From the NCBI GenBank assembly GCA_963575745.1, contig CAUYUJ010003394.1:45001-79559 (forward strand): a DNA stretch of 34,559 nucleotides, written 5' to 3'. The notes beneath the pieces were generated by a model. That model saw only the letters and a list, made by a program, of their open reading frames with translations. It made no database searches and had not been told where the DNA came from. The translations under genes were made by a program, and so were the position numbers. Below, one piece after another: positions 1 through 11,145 of the stretch. How positions within the stretch are numbered: the first letter of the stretch is position 1; the number at the start of each line of letters is the position of its first letter. Source of the stretch: Prorocentrum cordatum. Its lineage: Eukaryota; Sar; Dinophyceae; Prorocentrales; Prorocentraceae.

Positions 1-125
1 CACAAACTACGGCAAGCATGCGAGAAGCCGATTTCAAATTACTGCTGCACCTCGGGTCAGCGGTGCTTCCCTCTGGCGCGAGTCGAACGTAAGTCACTAT
101 CGAACTCACCCGACGCAGGGATCCC
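1..125. repeat. Partial unit of the 240-270 bp satellite
   Basis: This stretch matches part of the satellite unit that is tandemly repeated from about 2115 to 3715. It shares the order GGCAAGCATGCG, then TTTCAAATTACTG, then CACCTCGGGTCAGCGG, then CCCTCTGGCGCGAGTCGAAC. It is cut off by the window start on the left and diverges after about 110-125. It shows that the satellite once extended across 126-2110, or that the intervening DNA was inserted into the array. Confidence 0.8.
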
Positions 126-1200
126 CTTATGTTATCTATGTTCTAACACGGAACCTGGGCTTGACCGCGTCTGTTCACGCGAGGCTAGATATGAGTGAGT
201 CTAGACAGGACTGCGTTTAAGTATAAGTGACTGGGTGCAGTAGACTCTGAGTAATAGCAGGTCGCAGTGTGAGTGGGATCATGATGAATGGCGTTAGTGA
301 GACTGAATGTGAGTGAGACTAAAACGGCTGACACAGTATTTTTCAAGTTTATTAGACCTGAGTGTGAACGGTTATGTTTATGCATGGGTCTATCAGGGTG
401 GAATCGCGTATGAGCGCCTGACTATGAATAGGCCTGGCTGAGAATGAACCTGGCAGTGCGTGGCCGAACGCGGCCCAGTCTGGGTATGAGCGGACTGGAG
501 GGAGAATGGATCGCGATATGAGTAGGTACGGAAACGAGTGAAACGGTCATGTAATATGTGCAATTTGGGAGGTCCCCACAATCAAACGTAAGCGGGCTCG
601 TGTCGTACCCACTGGCAGTTAGTCCTTGGGAGGCCCAAATGCCGTGCCTGCTACATCGCGGGGATCAGGGGGCTGTGACAAGAGACACGTCTACTTCAAA
701 ATCGAGCGGTTAGCTCAAGATGCTCCCACCATCTGGGCGCGAAAGAGATCGTGGCAGCTCCTTCTTAAGAGGCCCAGATGCCACGCCTGCTACATCGCGG
801 TGATCATGGAGCTCTGACTGACTCACGAGTGTTTTCGCGTGTGGGCAGAGATGGGCACGAGGCTGAGTGTGAATGAGACTGGGTATGGATGAGCTTCCGT
901 ACGAATATCTCTAGGTCATATTGATTCTGACTGTGAGAGGGTCGGAATAACAGCGAGTCAGGGTACGGATGAATCTTGATGCGAGTGTGAGTCTGTGGGA
1001 GAGCGTGAGTAGAAATGATCCAAGTGTGAGTGAGTCAGATTGTAAGTGAGTCTGAGAGCGAGTCTAAGTGCGAGCGCATCAGAGTAGGAGGATGAGAATG
1101 TGAATGAGTCTGGGTGAGTGCGCCTGAGTCTGAGTAGGAACGAGCTCTGGCCATGGGACAGATCAGGCGGAAGTGAGGCGGGGGCGTCTCACTGTCTCCC
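126..1200. other. Degenerate GAGTCTGAGTG-rich DNA with a 39-bp direct repeat, no gene seen
   Basis: The stretch is dense in short degenerate words such as TGAGTCTGAGTG, GAGTGTGAATGAG and GACTGGGTATG, which look like the decayed remains of a short tandem repeat. Inside it, 631-668 and 770-808 are near-identical direct repeats (about 33 of 38 positions) sharing GCCTGCTACATCGCGG. The open frames are short, lack conserved features and are not called as genes. Confidence 0.5.
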
Positions 1201-1734
1201 TAAGAACAAGAACCCCAAAACTTGAGGACATGGGGAACGACATCCGCCGACCTTATCGACGTGTGTGAGGGGATAAAGGGGGAAGCTATTTCATTTGTCC
1301 CTGTGGCCACCATGGGTCCTCCTCCTCCACCTCCTCCTCCTCCTCAGGCAAGCCAGCGTAAGAGAATTCGACAAATGCATACCGCAATCGAGTTGAAGGG
1401 AGGTCCCTTCCCTTGGACCCCGCCCACGCAGGGGAGAGGGAGATCCAGGGGTCCTGGGAGGGACTGGGGTAGCCCAGTGGTGGAGCACCCCCCTTGAGCT
1501 TCCCTTTTCGGAGTCCAAACCTCTGGAATACGACAGGAGTGTCCTGGGGTCTCGTGCTTGGGCCGTCTTGAGAGTATCTTGGGCCCTGCTCGAGGATTTG
1601 GTGGCCTGCTCAGAAGGCAACAGTACCTCAAAAATCCCATGGGTCTGTTGCTTCTGAGACGATGCTATCATTCTCGCAGTGTTGATCTTGAGAGCGTCCA
1701 AGACGACCCGAAAAGCCGCCAACATCGCCCCAAG
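1201..1734. other. Unassigned spacer with a short CCT tract
   Basis: No supported gene. A CCT/CTC microsatellite lies at about 1319-1347. It produces a polyproline run in one frame and a charged run in another, which is why overlapping open frames appear on both strands. None has a recognisable domain. Confidence 0.4.
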
Positions 1735-1960
1735 ACAGCCCACGAGACTCCCAAGAAGCCCAAGAGGCCTCCAAAACAGCCTCGAAAAGGCCCTCCAGGA
1801 TGGACCCCAAACCCCCGAAAGGCCTCCAAAAAGAGACCACCCCGAAAGGCGGCCAGGAGGCCTCCCAGAGGCCTCCGGGAAACCCATGAGGCTCCCTGGA
1901 GGCCCCACAGAGACTCCCCTAGAGACTTCCCCTGAGACTCCAAAAGGCATCCCAGAGGCT
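1735..1960. repeat. CCCAAGAGGCCTCC minisatellite patch (degenerate)
   Basis: Repeated words of the type CCAAGAGGCCTCC, CCCGAAAGGCC and CCAGGAGGCCTCCC occur every 11-14 bases. The same family recurs at 6930-7110, 11530-11770, 12000-12180, 13600-13770, 15815-15990 and 28450-28740. Because the unit is purine/pyrimidine biased and stop-poor, it creates open frames rich in P, K, R and G on one strand and G, L, S and W on the other. These should not be read as proteins. Confidence 0.7.
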
Positions 1961-2114
1961 TCCAATGAGACTCCCTCAATGACTTCACACGGCACATGGC
2001 CTCCCCCCCACTCAGTTAACCCGTGTCGCCCGCTCTGTTTCGCTTTATGTGCCTCTCCCTCCCTGTTCCCGCCAGCTCTCATGGACATCGTTTCTCGATG
2101 AGCTGGTGAGAATC

Positions 2115-3715
2115 TGCAAAGCATCAAGAATTATTGCAGCACCTCGGGTAAGCGGCATTTCCCTCTGGTGCGAACCGAGACTGACCCTGGGAAACCTGGC
2201 TCGCGTGATCTGAACATTAGACCTGCCACTGGCGATTGTAACGGCTGGGCGTGAGGATGCTTGATCCCCAGCGGCCCCTGCCCAGTGCCTCCCGTCAGCT
2301 GCATCGTCCTCTCACAGGCAAGCGAGCACACAACCAACAGCAAGCATGCGGCAAAGCAGCTTTCAGATTACCGTGGCACCTCGGGTCAGCGACATATCCC
2401 TCTGGCGCGAGTCGAACCTGACCCACTATCGAAACCAAACAGCCCCTGGCAGAACTCGCTCGCGTGATCTGAACATTCAACCTTCCACTGCCAATTGCAA
2501 AGACTGAGCGTGGGGATGCTTGATCCTGGGCGGCCCCTGCCCAGTGCCTCCGGTCAGCTGCATCGTCCCCTTACAGGCAAGCGAAAACACAACTTACAAC
2601 AAGAATGCGGCAAAGCAGCTTTCAAATTACTGCAGCGTCTCCCCTGGTCATATAATGCGATTCGGACACGACCCCCTGTCGAACGATCATGCCCTTGAAG
2701 ACGTCGCTCCCGCGATCTGAACATTCGACCTGCCACTGGCGATTGTAACGGCTGGGCCTGGGGATGCTTGATCCTCGGCGGCCCCTGCCCAGTGCCTCCG
2801 GTCAACTGCATCATCCTCTCACGGGATTGCGAATACACAATCTACTGCAAGCATGCGGCAAAGCAGCTTTAAAGTTACTGTAGCACATTGGGTCAGCGGC
2901 ATCTACCTCTCGTGCGAGTCAAACACGGCCCACTATCGAAACCGAAATGCCCCTAGCAGAACTCGCTCGCGTGATCTGAACATTCGACCTTCCACTGGCA
3001 ATTGTAACCGCTGGGCGTGGGGATGCTTGATCCTCGGCGGCCCCTGCCCAGTGCCTCCGGTCTGTCAGCTGCTTCGTCCTCTCACGGGCGAGCGAATGAA
3101 CGACCAAATTACCGAGCAAGCATGCGGCAAAGCAGCTTTCAAACTGCTGTAGCGCCTTGTGTCAGCGGCATTACCCTCTGGTGCGAGTCGACCATCACCC
3201 AATATCTAAACCGAATGCCCCAGGAAGCTCTGGCTCGCATGATCTCTGAACATTCGACCTTCCACTGGCAATTGTAACGGCTGGGCCTGGGGATGCTTGA
3301 TCCTCGGCGGCCCCTGCCCAGTGCCTCCGGTCAGCTGCATCGTCCTGTCACGGGCGAGCGAAAACACAACCTACAGCAAGCATTCGGCAAAGCAGCTTTC
3401 GAATTACTCTAGAATCTCCACGGGTCATCTGGTGCGAGTCGAACATGCCCCCCTATATGCCACTGGCAGAACTCGCTCGCGTGATCTGAACATTCGACCT
3501 TCCACTGGCAATTGTAACGGCTGGGCCTGGGGATGCTTGATCCTCGGCGGCCCCTGCCCAGTGCCTCTGGTCAGCTACATCGTCCTCTCACGGGCAAGCG
3601 AACATACAACCTACAGCAAGCATGGGGCAAAGCAGCATCTAGATTACAGTAGCACCTCGGGTCGATGACACTTCCCTCTTGCGCGAGCCGAACATGACCC
3701 CCACTCACGAAACAA
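2115..3715. repeat. Tandem satellite array, unit about 240-270 bp, about six copies
   Basis: The anchor GGATGCTTGATCC recurs near 2254, 2514, 2762, 3021, 3291 and 3531, giving spacings of 260, 248, 259, 270 and 240 bp. Each unit contains, in order, GCAAAGCAGCTTTC, CACCTCGGGTCAGCGGC, GCGAGTCGAAC, CTCGCTCGCGTGATCTGAAC, CCACTGGCAATTGTAACGG and CCCCTGCCCAGTGCCTCCGG. The array fades after about 3715. Short open frames of 60-120 codons repeat with the unit and are shadows of it. Confidence 0.93.
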
Positions 3716-4514
3716 AATACAAAATGCCCCTGCAAGAATTCGCTCGCTTTGCTGGCCGCTTGATCTCTGGATTCCTTCGACATGTCTGGCTTTTCATCCT
3801 GAGTCGATTGTCTAGACTCAGGGCCGGGAAACAGCCTTCACGTGCCGACCACTCAAAACCAATTAACAACTAATCCTAGAGGTACAAAGAAACTGCATAC
3901 ACTGAATTCCTCAAAACTCCGCGCGGAGTTCTTGGATCGGCGCTAGACCCCTTCCGCGCTAGCGGCGGCGCCAAAGGCGCCGCCAGGTGGGCCCGACGCA
4001 GATCCGAGAAATCCGTACGGACACCCGGAAAATGATGCTTATGTTGTGTGTTGTTCTCGACTCCAAAAAAAACAGACACACACATACACACACATATAGT
4101 CAGCTCCATTTTGTTGAGTCGCCCGAGGCCTAGATTGCTCGCATGACCTCTGCCTGGGACCAGAACCCAGCGCCAGTGATCCTGGCGAGGCCTCTGCGAA
4201 GCGCCTCCAGTCACAGCAGGAACAAGAACAGGCTCATTGCAGCGTCGCCAAGAGACATGAGTGGTGTTACGATCATAGTCCGCTGTACGTTGCATGTTTC
4301 ACACTGGGCGGTTTCGAGCCCTGGGGCCATCGAAGATCGATCCAGCTTTAAAACACTCACAGAAAATATGTCTAGGGCTCCAGTCACGATTTTCGACAAT
4401 TCTCCTTTTTGGCAGGGATGCCAGAAAATCGAGGGTGCAAGACCCCGATCCACATTGAACCCTGGCGGCGTCGTCATGCCGCAGGATGGGATCCGTGCTG
4501 ATCGGCCGAAGAGG
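3716..4514. other. Unique spacer with two perfect small palindromes
   Basis: No gene is supported. Two strong palindromes stand out: AACTCCGCGCGGAGTT at 3915-3930 (16-bp perfect) and a 9-bp stem GGCGGCGCC / GGCGCCGCC with an AAA loop at 3964-3984. A short CA-rich run lies at about 4074-4097. The open frames at 4143-4721 (plus) and 3876-4295 (minus) have no recognisable features. Confidence 0.45.
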
Positions 4515-5065
4515 CAGACCCCCGACCTCGTGATTGCTTCACATCGTCGGCTCCAAAAAGTCTGGACCTCTTCCCCAGGACCGGTTTTCGTCCCCGGTTG
4601 TTTTTCGACAGTCCCGAGGCCCGGTGAGGGCCTCCGGAGGACTAAAATGGCAGAAACCCCCGCGTCGTCATATCTTCACAACGCGAGGGCGTCTGGGAAC
4701 GAGGCAGGCGCAGACTTGTGAGTAGCGCGTCCTTGCTATGGACTTTACTCTGACTGCACTGGTCGTTGGAGCCAGTTCCCGAGCACCCCTACTGGCCGCA
4801 GGCCCTCCCACGTGGTCTGTGCCGAGGGGTCGAACAACAGGTTGTCCTGCACCCGCAGCGTCAGAATCCTCTCGCGTGCAGGATTGGCTCCTCCCTGCCT
4901 CCTTCCCAGACCTCCTCGCGTTGGGAAAACATCACGACGGAATGTTTTTGTTCCTATTTTCGGCGTCCGAGGGGCCCTCACCGGGCCTCAGGACCGTCCA
5001 AAAACAGGTCCCGGGGAAGGGTCGACGTGTGTGAAAAAATCACGAGGTCGGGGGCCTGGGTTCCC
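4515..5065. repeat. Imperfect inverted repeat (fold-back element)
   Basis: The left arm, about 4515-4705, is the reverse complement of the right arm, about 4893-5065, with small indels. Matching blocks are CCCCCGACCTCGTGATT (4520s) against AATCACGAGGTCGGGGG (5037-5053); the CCGGTGAGGGCC segment (about 4620) against GGCCCTCACCGGGCCTC (4970-4987); and the segments near 4690 and 4908 around CCCAGAC and CCTCGCGTTG. The spacer is about 190 bp. The structure resembles a fold-back or MITE-like element, or a head-to-head duplication. No transposase is visible. The open frames inside are not convincing. Confidence 0.75.
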
Positions 5066-5735
5066 TCCCTCCCTGTCCTCCCCTCTCCTCCCCTCCCCGC
5101 CACTCCTCACTGCACCGACCTGGCAGACGTGCTGCAGCGGATTTTTGCATGGATTTCTGTCAATGCAAAACCCCGAATGGGCGAATGAAAAACGGAATGA
5201 ACTTCGCGTGATTCTTTTCTAGTCTTCATTCCTGGCCAAAAAAAGATCCGCACGAAGTTCACTTCGAAATCCGGAACGAAATTCTCCAGGACAATCCGGG
5301 TCCATCCCATCGTTTCCCGAGCGAAAATCGCTCTGCGATTTGGCGCCACGACACTCCATCACCCTCGTCCCTGGATGTAGTCACGATTGTGTTTATGGCT
5401 GTGGTTCGTGATCGTAATGTGCGGAATGCTCCACATAAGAGTGCTTGCACTCGAGCATTCGTGCCTGCGCTGACGAGGACCTGGTCGTGCCTCTTGGGGT
5501 CAGCCGTGGGTTATGGGCCTCCTGTAGCATCCGATGACTTAGCCTCCAACGATGTTCCTATGGTTTCCTGCCCCGCTCGCCCTGTCTCCAGGGTCTGCCG
5601 CGGGTGCTTGACTCTTGTGGTCTCATATGGCCTCATGCTGTTTTGTTGATTGGCCTCTCATGGCTGCTTGGCCTTCTCTGGATCGAGCTCCGATAGATCG
5701 ATGCGAGTGTGAGCATGTACACACATGTTGCGCTA

Positions 5736-5736
<1 letters not shown>
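5066..5736. other. Unassigned spacer
   Basis: A CCCTCCC-rich pyrimidine run occurs at about 5066-5100. The open frames at 5389-5649 (plus) and on the minus strand lack domains and overlap each other. I see nothing else I can support here. Confidence 0.4.
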
Positions 5737-5785
<49 letters not shown>

Positions 5786-5892
5786 CCTCTCTCTCTCTCT
5801 CTCTGTTTCTCGTTCTATATATATATATACACATATATACATATATGCATATACAAATACATATACATATACATACATATATACACATATCT
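5737..5892. repeat. Compound microsatellite (CT)n then (TA/CA)n
   Basis: A near-continuous CT run spans about 5737-5815 with a few TTT and CCC interruptions. It is followed directly by ATATATAC/CATATA repeats to about 5892. Apparent proteins of repeated S-L, or R-E on the other strand, are translations of this tract. Confidence 0.95.
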
Positions 5893-5956
5893 AGGACTCG
5901 CATGTGGCTGGGCCGTTGCTGTGGCAACCGATGCGGTTGTGGCCGTGATTTTGGTG

Positions 5957-6140
5957 ATGCTGAGGAGGAGGCGAAAGAGGAGGAGGAGGAGGAGGCGAAG
6001 GAAGAAGCAAAAGGGAGGGAGGAGGAGGATGAATCGAGGAGGAAGAGGACGAGGAGGGAGGACGACGGGGGAAAAGGAATCGAGGAGGAATCGAGGAGGA
6101 AGAGGTGTAGGAATCAAGGAGGTGGAGGACGAGGAGGAGC
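5957..6140. repeat. Purine-rich GAGGAG tract
   Basis: The plus strand is almost entirely purine here, built from GAGGAG, GGAAGA and AAGAGG words. It reads as R, E, K and G-rich peptide on plus, and P, L and F-rich on minus. It is a degenerate trinucleotide and purine tract and could adopt triplex or other unusual structure. Confidence 0.8.
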
Positions 6141-7480
6141 GAGGGTCCTGCCGCGGTGCTCGAAGGGCATGGTCCCTGGCGGCCCGCGCCAGTCCCTAAT
6201 CAGCGCCTCGCGCAGGAGGCCCGGCAGCATCCGCATGGCCTCTCCGGAAGGGGCGAGCGTCGCAGCGGGATAAATGTGTCCAGGCATGGGACAAAAGCGG
6301 ATCGGGATAGCTCGGGGATCTCTGAGGCCCCGCGGATCTGGGGATGTATCGGCGCCGCGGCCGTTCCAGGGCGTCCTGGACCCCTGTAAGAGCGTTCTGG
6401 AATGCCCTCGGGCGGTTTATCCCGACCCTCTACCCGATGTCGAGCGGGATGGTGAGCGGGGAAGAGGGGAGGTGGATTCGGCTACGTGCGAGGTGCGAGA
6501 GACAAGCTGGAGGTCCTCAGAGGTCCCCAGGGTTCTCCGGGAGCTCCCCATGGGGGAGGGGATGGCGAGCGGGGAGTATCGGGTGTTGCTAGAAAAGTCT
6601 CTCTGGCCCAAATTGTCCCCAACTCTTCGCGCCAGTGGAGCCCCTGGGGCCCTCCGGCCCTCCGAGCCTCGCGAGGGGTGCTCTGGAGGCCATCTGGGCA
6701 TCCACGGGAATCCTGGAGACACGTTGGGCTGTGGATACATTTGGCATCACCCAAAAGGAGGGGAGATACGTCCGTCGACCTGAGCCGAGCTCGACTCCAA
6801 CTTGAGTCGAACTTGAGTCAAACTAGAATCGATCGGATAGGTGAGCCCCAGGAGGGTCACCAAAACGAGCATCAGAGTCCGAAGAGGGGGGGCCCGAACT
6901 GAGATTTCTAACCCTTCCGCAAAAAAATGCGTCCGAGGCTGCCAGAAAGCCCCCGAGAGGCCCCCAGGCACCCCCCCCAAGAGGCCCCAAGAGGCTCCCA
7001 AGATGCCCCCAAAAGGCCCCACGAGGCTCCAAAAATGCGCCCGCGAGCACGCACGCAGTGCCAACGATGCTACAATGAGCTCCCAAGAGGCTCCCAAGAC
7101 GGCCCAAGATGGCCTCACAGGGAACCCAAGAAGAACCCAAAATGGGAGACACGAACAGCCATTTCGAGCATACTGCCCCGAAGCGCCCATGACTAGGCAC
7201 CCGCGCAACATTTCAAGGAAACTACCATCACCCATCAGCGCCGCAAAGGCAAGAAAACGCGAGCGAACGCCCGCGATGGAATAATCTGGGCCAGAGGAAT
7301 GAGCGAAGCGATACCCCCTTCCTCGCCCAGGGACAGGGGATCCCAGAGGCCTCTGAATTTTCAAAGAGGGCCAGCGACCCTACCTAGGAGTCGGAGCCTC
7401 TAGGAGAGCAACATTACTAGGAGCGGTAAACGCCGTCTTCCTCCTTCTCCTCATCGTCGTAGTTGTAGCAGTAGCGGTAC
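6141..7480. other. Unassigned region with a second CCAAGAGGCC minisatellite patch
   Basis: The region is GC-rich and has several overlapping open frames on both strands (for example 6274-6783 plus and 6747-7364 minus). None shows a domain, and the frames overlap repeats. Between about 6930 and 7110 the CCAAGAGGCCCC minisatellite family is visible again. A short run of CTCGACTCCAACTTGAGTCG-like words near 6788-6830 is locally self-complementary. Confidence 0.45.
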
Positions 7481-7794
<314 letters not shown>

Positions 7795-7928
7795 CCCCCC
7801 AAGGCTCTGGGGAGCCTGTGGGCGGGGGGGCTACTGCTGCCCTCAAACCGCGGGTGACAGTCACCCTTCCTTTTCTCGCGCCCTCACTGTTACGAACACT
7901 CTTCCTTGCCCTGAAGGGACGTCCTGGG

Positions 7929-8340
7929 ATGGCGGCGGCCGCTGGCGGCGCTGCGGACGCAGGTGCAGGGGCTCGAGTGGCTGGGAATAACGCCGCTGCG
8001 GCTCGAGGCGAAGGCGGAGTACTGGCAGCTGCGGGAGGCAGTGGAGGTGCTGGGGCCGCCCCGTGCGCCTCCGCTGCCGCTCCCGCGTCGGCAGGCGCGC
8101 ACGCAGCCGACATCCCAGTGGATGGCAACACCGACGTCCACATGCGTGACAGCGAGGGCCAGCCAGCACAGAGGCGGCGCCGCATGACGGGCGGACGCAT
8201 CACCCGTTGGTGCGTCAGCGCCCAGGCGGCCCGTGGCAAGAAGGCTCACTGCACGCGCTGCATGGGGGGTTTCGAGGCGGGCGAGCGGCGCGTGGCGGGC
8301 GTCGTGACACCACCCGCGGGGTCCCAAGCGCACGCGGGCA
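7929..8340 (+). pseudogene. Non-LTR retrotransposon, N-terminal fragment with half a zinc-binding motif
   Basis: In frame from the ATG at 7929 the translation is an A/G-rich disordered region, then QRRRRMTGGRITRW, then a CTRCMGGFEAGERRV segment. C-x2-C followed about 25-30 residues later by H-x2-C is a compact zinc-binding pattern. Here the H-x2-C half (FHMACVDG) lies in another frame just downstream, at about 8349-8373. I infer a single ancestral frame broken by an indel between about 8293 and 8340. The upstream open frame could start at 7818, but the ATG at 7929 follows a less biased leader. The segment carries one copy of the GC-rich palindromic motif (8044-8063), read in frame as G-A-A-P. 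Confidence 0.6.
8044..8063. repeat. Dispersed GC-rich palindromic motif (representative copy)
   Basis: The core is GGGGCCGCCCCG, usually preceded by GGYGGYRCT and followed by a YGCGC or AGCGCC run. The extended core CGGGGC-C-GCCCCG is a perfect inverted repeat around one base. Further copies: 8540-8558, 9326-9343, 10456-10476, 30001-30015, 30380-30392, 30966-30989, 31930-31960, 33099-33130, 33726-33757, 33838-33869 and 34009-34040. Seven copies read in coding frames as G-A-A-P or G-V-A-P; the copy at 31930 is read one frame off as G-P-P-R. Confidence 0.8.
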
Positions 8341-9683
8341 GAAAGGGTTCCACATGGCCTGCGTCGATGGCCCACTACCACCAGCCACGGCGATGGTGGG
8401 CTTTACTCAGCTCCCTGAGGGCGACAGGGATCGCCTCACGGCAGCCCTGGAGGCCCGAGGGGGCCCCATCCTGCCCCTGCTGGAGACAGTCGAAGGCCAG
8501 GCCCCCACCCCTCCCACCCAGGGAGATGGCGCGGCAGGGGGCACTGGGGCAGCCCCGAGGCCCCCTGCCGCCGCCGCGCCAGGAGCGTGCGGCTCAGGCG
8601 CGCGGGGGGCCCCCCTGGGGGCGGCCGAGGCAGCGGCGCCGACCACGGCGGACATCCTACAACCGCCACTCGACGTTCCTGCGGAAGCAGGCGAAGATGG
8701 CGGACTCGAGACAGGCGTCTGCAACGACTACCTGGACGACCAGGTGACGAGCGAGGACGCGTACCACGAGGTGGGCTTCGTCAACCTGGACTGGTGGGAT
8801 GCCATCGGGTGGGACCGCATCCTGCTCCAAGGGGCGCCCACCACAGTCATGATCCCCGACAGCATGGCGGCAGCCGTCAGCCACGTGAAGGCGCGGCTGC
8901 GCTTGGCAATTGGGCAAGCCCGCCAGGGCAACGACGCTCAGTCGTCGAGCACGTTGACGAGGCTGTGGAAGGTGTTCCTCTCGCTGGACGGACTGCTGCT
9001 CAGCAAAAATGCGACCCCGACCCCGACGACGCGGCGTGAGCGCCTCCAGGAGCGCCTGCGGTGGATCCAGGACGGCCAGTGGGATGTCGCCTGGCTTTCC
9101 ATGGAGGACCAGACGCGCACCACGGTCACCACGAAGGGCCGCGAGGATCACGTCGCAGCCCGTGTACGCCGCGTCACCGAGCTCGCACGAGCGGGAGAAA
9201 TGTCCCGGGCGGCGGCGGCAGCGTGGCCCCAGGGGGACACGGCGGACGCAGCGGCGGCGGCGAGGAAGTTCAGCACCACCCAGCAGCCCGAGGCGCCTCG
9301 CCCAGGCGAGCGGCGCCCTCCCCCTGGCACTGGGGCCGCCCCGCGCGGGCCAGGGAGAGGGGCCGCAGGGGCGGGGGCCGACGCGGCGATGCCGCCAGCC
9401 GCAGCTCCCCACGAACTCGACGGCGCAGCAGAACTCCACCGCCGCGTGGCCAGCCACCTCAAACGTCAGTTTGGCCGCTTCCCCCGCCGTGGAGGGGCGG
9501 GGCCTGGAGGAGGACGCCACGAGCACTGGGCCCCTCTCAAGCACGACGAGGATGGGGCAGAGGCGGTGGTCAACACGCTGGCTCGACTGGCCATCGGGGA
9601 CCTCCCCTCCGAGGCGCTAGCCGCCATGGCGGCGGCGCGCCTCACAGGCATCACCAAGGCAACCCCCGGGGATGTGCGAGTCC
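8340..9683 (+). pseudogene. Non-LTR retrotransposon, middle fragment reaching the start of the RT domain
   Basis: This frame continues the element: KGFHMACVDGPLPP, then MVGFTQLPEGDRDRLTAAL, then long A/P/G linkers that contain two in-frame G-T-G-A-A-P copies of the palindromic motif (8540-8558 and 9326-9343). It then gives alpha-helical charged blocks (WDVAWLSMEDQTRTT, VRRVTELARAGEMSRAA). The end, AARLTGITKATPGDVRVLG, matches in character the segment that leads into RT domain 1 of LINE polymerases (A-x-R-L-T ... R-P-L/I-A-x-G-N/D). The TAG stop at 9689-9691 is passed by shifting one frame at CTGGGCTAGGAAAC, after which GNVTRRMAGR follows. This is a decayed coding frame or carries a single-base sequence error. 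Confidence 0.65.
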
Positions 9684-11145
9684 TGGGCTAGGAAACGTCA
9701 CCCGCCGCATGGCGGGCCGCAGTGCCGCCAAAGTCCACCACAAGGACATGCGGACGGCGGTGGGAGACCAGCAGTTCGGCCTCGCCAAGGACGGATGTGG
9801 TGCACTCCATCGACGCCTATGCACGATGGCCAACTCGAGCCCAGGCAAGTGGGTGGTGGCGGTGGACCTCGGGGATGCGTTCAGCAACATCCCCCGAGAC
9901 CTGGTGAAGGAGGCCGTGCGCACCAAAGTGCCTGCGCTGGCCCCGTTGGCGGAAGCCTGGCTCCCCGCCCGAACACGTCACGTGGCGGGGGGCGGGTCGC
10001 AACCCGCCCAGCTGGTCGACCAGATCCGTGGCCTCGACCAGGGCTGCCCGATGAGCCCAGGTTTCTACGCGGTCGGTACCGCGGATATCCTCAGCATCGG
10101 CCGCATGGCCATGCGCGCGGTGGACATGGAAGGGGACTGCATGGCCTTCCTGGACGACGCGTACTTCGTGGGCACCGCGGCCGCCGTGTTCCGCGGCTTG
10201 GATGCGTGGCGCGCCCGCATCGAAGCCCACGGGATGAAGCTCAAGATGTCCAAGACCCAGATATGGCCCCCCGACGCCCAAGCTGTCTTGCCGCCCGAGT
10301 TTGCAGAGTACGCCCAGCACCGCGTCCAGAAGCTCAAGGCGGTGGGGCCCACCCTGGCCTACACGAACCACGACGTGGACACCGACTGGAGGGACGTCCC
10401 ACTCACGGACTTCGCCGCCCCAGAGGACCTCGGCGAGGGGGGCCGCGGGCAGGCTGGCGGCGCCGGGGCCGCCCCGAGCGCCGCCATGCCACCTCCCTGC
10501 GGCGAAGCCTTCCTCCAGAAGCAGGACCGCTACTTCAAGGAGCTTCTGACGCTACGCAGGCACGGGCTCTCTGCCTTCGACGCATTCCAGTTGATGCGGA
10601 TCTGGTCGAGGGGCGCCTGCGTCCACATCCAGCGGGCGCTCCCGCTCACGGCGGCGTGGAGCCGCAGGGTGAATGACGGAGTGGTCGCCTTCGTCAACGC
10701 CCTGCTCGGGGTCACGGCGGCCCCCAGAGAGCAGATCTTCATGAAGGTCAGCAACGGAGGTCTGGGCTGCGGCAGCGCTGAGCAGCGCGGCCCAGCCGCC
10801 CTCCTGGCATCCTGGGAAGCTGGGATTCACGCGGCTGCCCAGGAGCTCCGAGAATCGACAACGATCGGCCTCTTTCGGAGGTGGCCAGGCCTTGGCCGTG
10901 CCCTCTCAGCAGCAGACGAGGAGCAGGGGCGGCTGGCTGGCGGCCGTCGCCCTCAGAGTGACCGCTGGCAGGGCCTTCTGGAGGGGCGGAAGGGAAAGGA
11001 CCAGAAGACGTACACCCAGCACGTGCGGGACCACGTCACCAAGACGTTCACGGCCGCGCTGCCAGTGACGGCAGCGGCGGCGGTGCACATTGCCTCGGGC
11101 AGCTCAGCGGGCGCCTGGTTGGATAATCCCACCAGCCCTTTGGGC
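9684..11145 (+). pseudogene. Reverse transcriptase of a non-LTR (LINE-type) retrotransposon
   Basis: The translation shows the ordered RT motifs: domain 1 as GNVTRRMAGR; motif A as VDLGDAFSNIPRDLV (about 9862-9905) with its catalytic Asp; motif B as GLDQGCPMSPGFYA (about 10030-10070); motif C as AFLDDAYFVG (10144-10173) with the two Asp; and motif D/thumb entry as HGMKLKMSKTQIW (about 10228-10266). Together they define a non-LTR polymerase that would prime cDNA synthesis on nicked target DNA. A linker copy of the palindromic motif occurs at 10456-10476. Homology-like sequence runs to SSAGAWLDNPTSPLG and stops at about 11145, before any cysteine knuckle or endonuclease. The open frame continues to 11457 through low-complexity DNA. 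No APE-type endonuclease is visible upstream. The missing C-terminus is found at 29329-30030. Confidence 0.88.

Noticed and set aside
5709-6273. Open frames at the CT/TA microsatellite and purine tract
   Set aside because: The peptides are alternating S-L, I-Y or R/E/K runs from simple repeats on both strands.
8587-9620. Alternative long frames overlapping the retrotransposon block on both strands
   Set aside because: High GC content keeps several frames open. Only the frames carrying RT motifs or continuous with them show conserved character.
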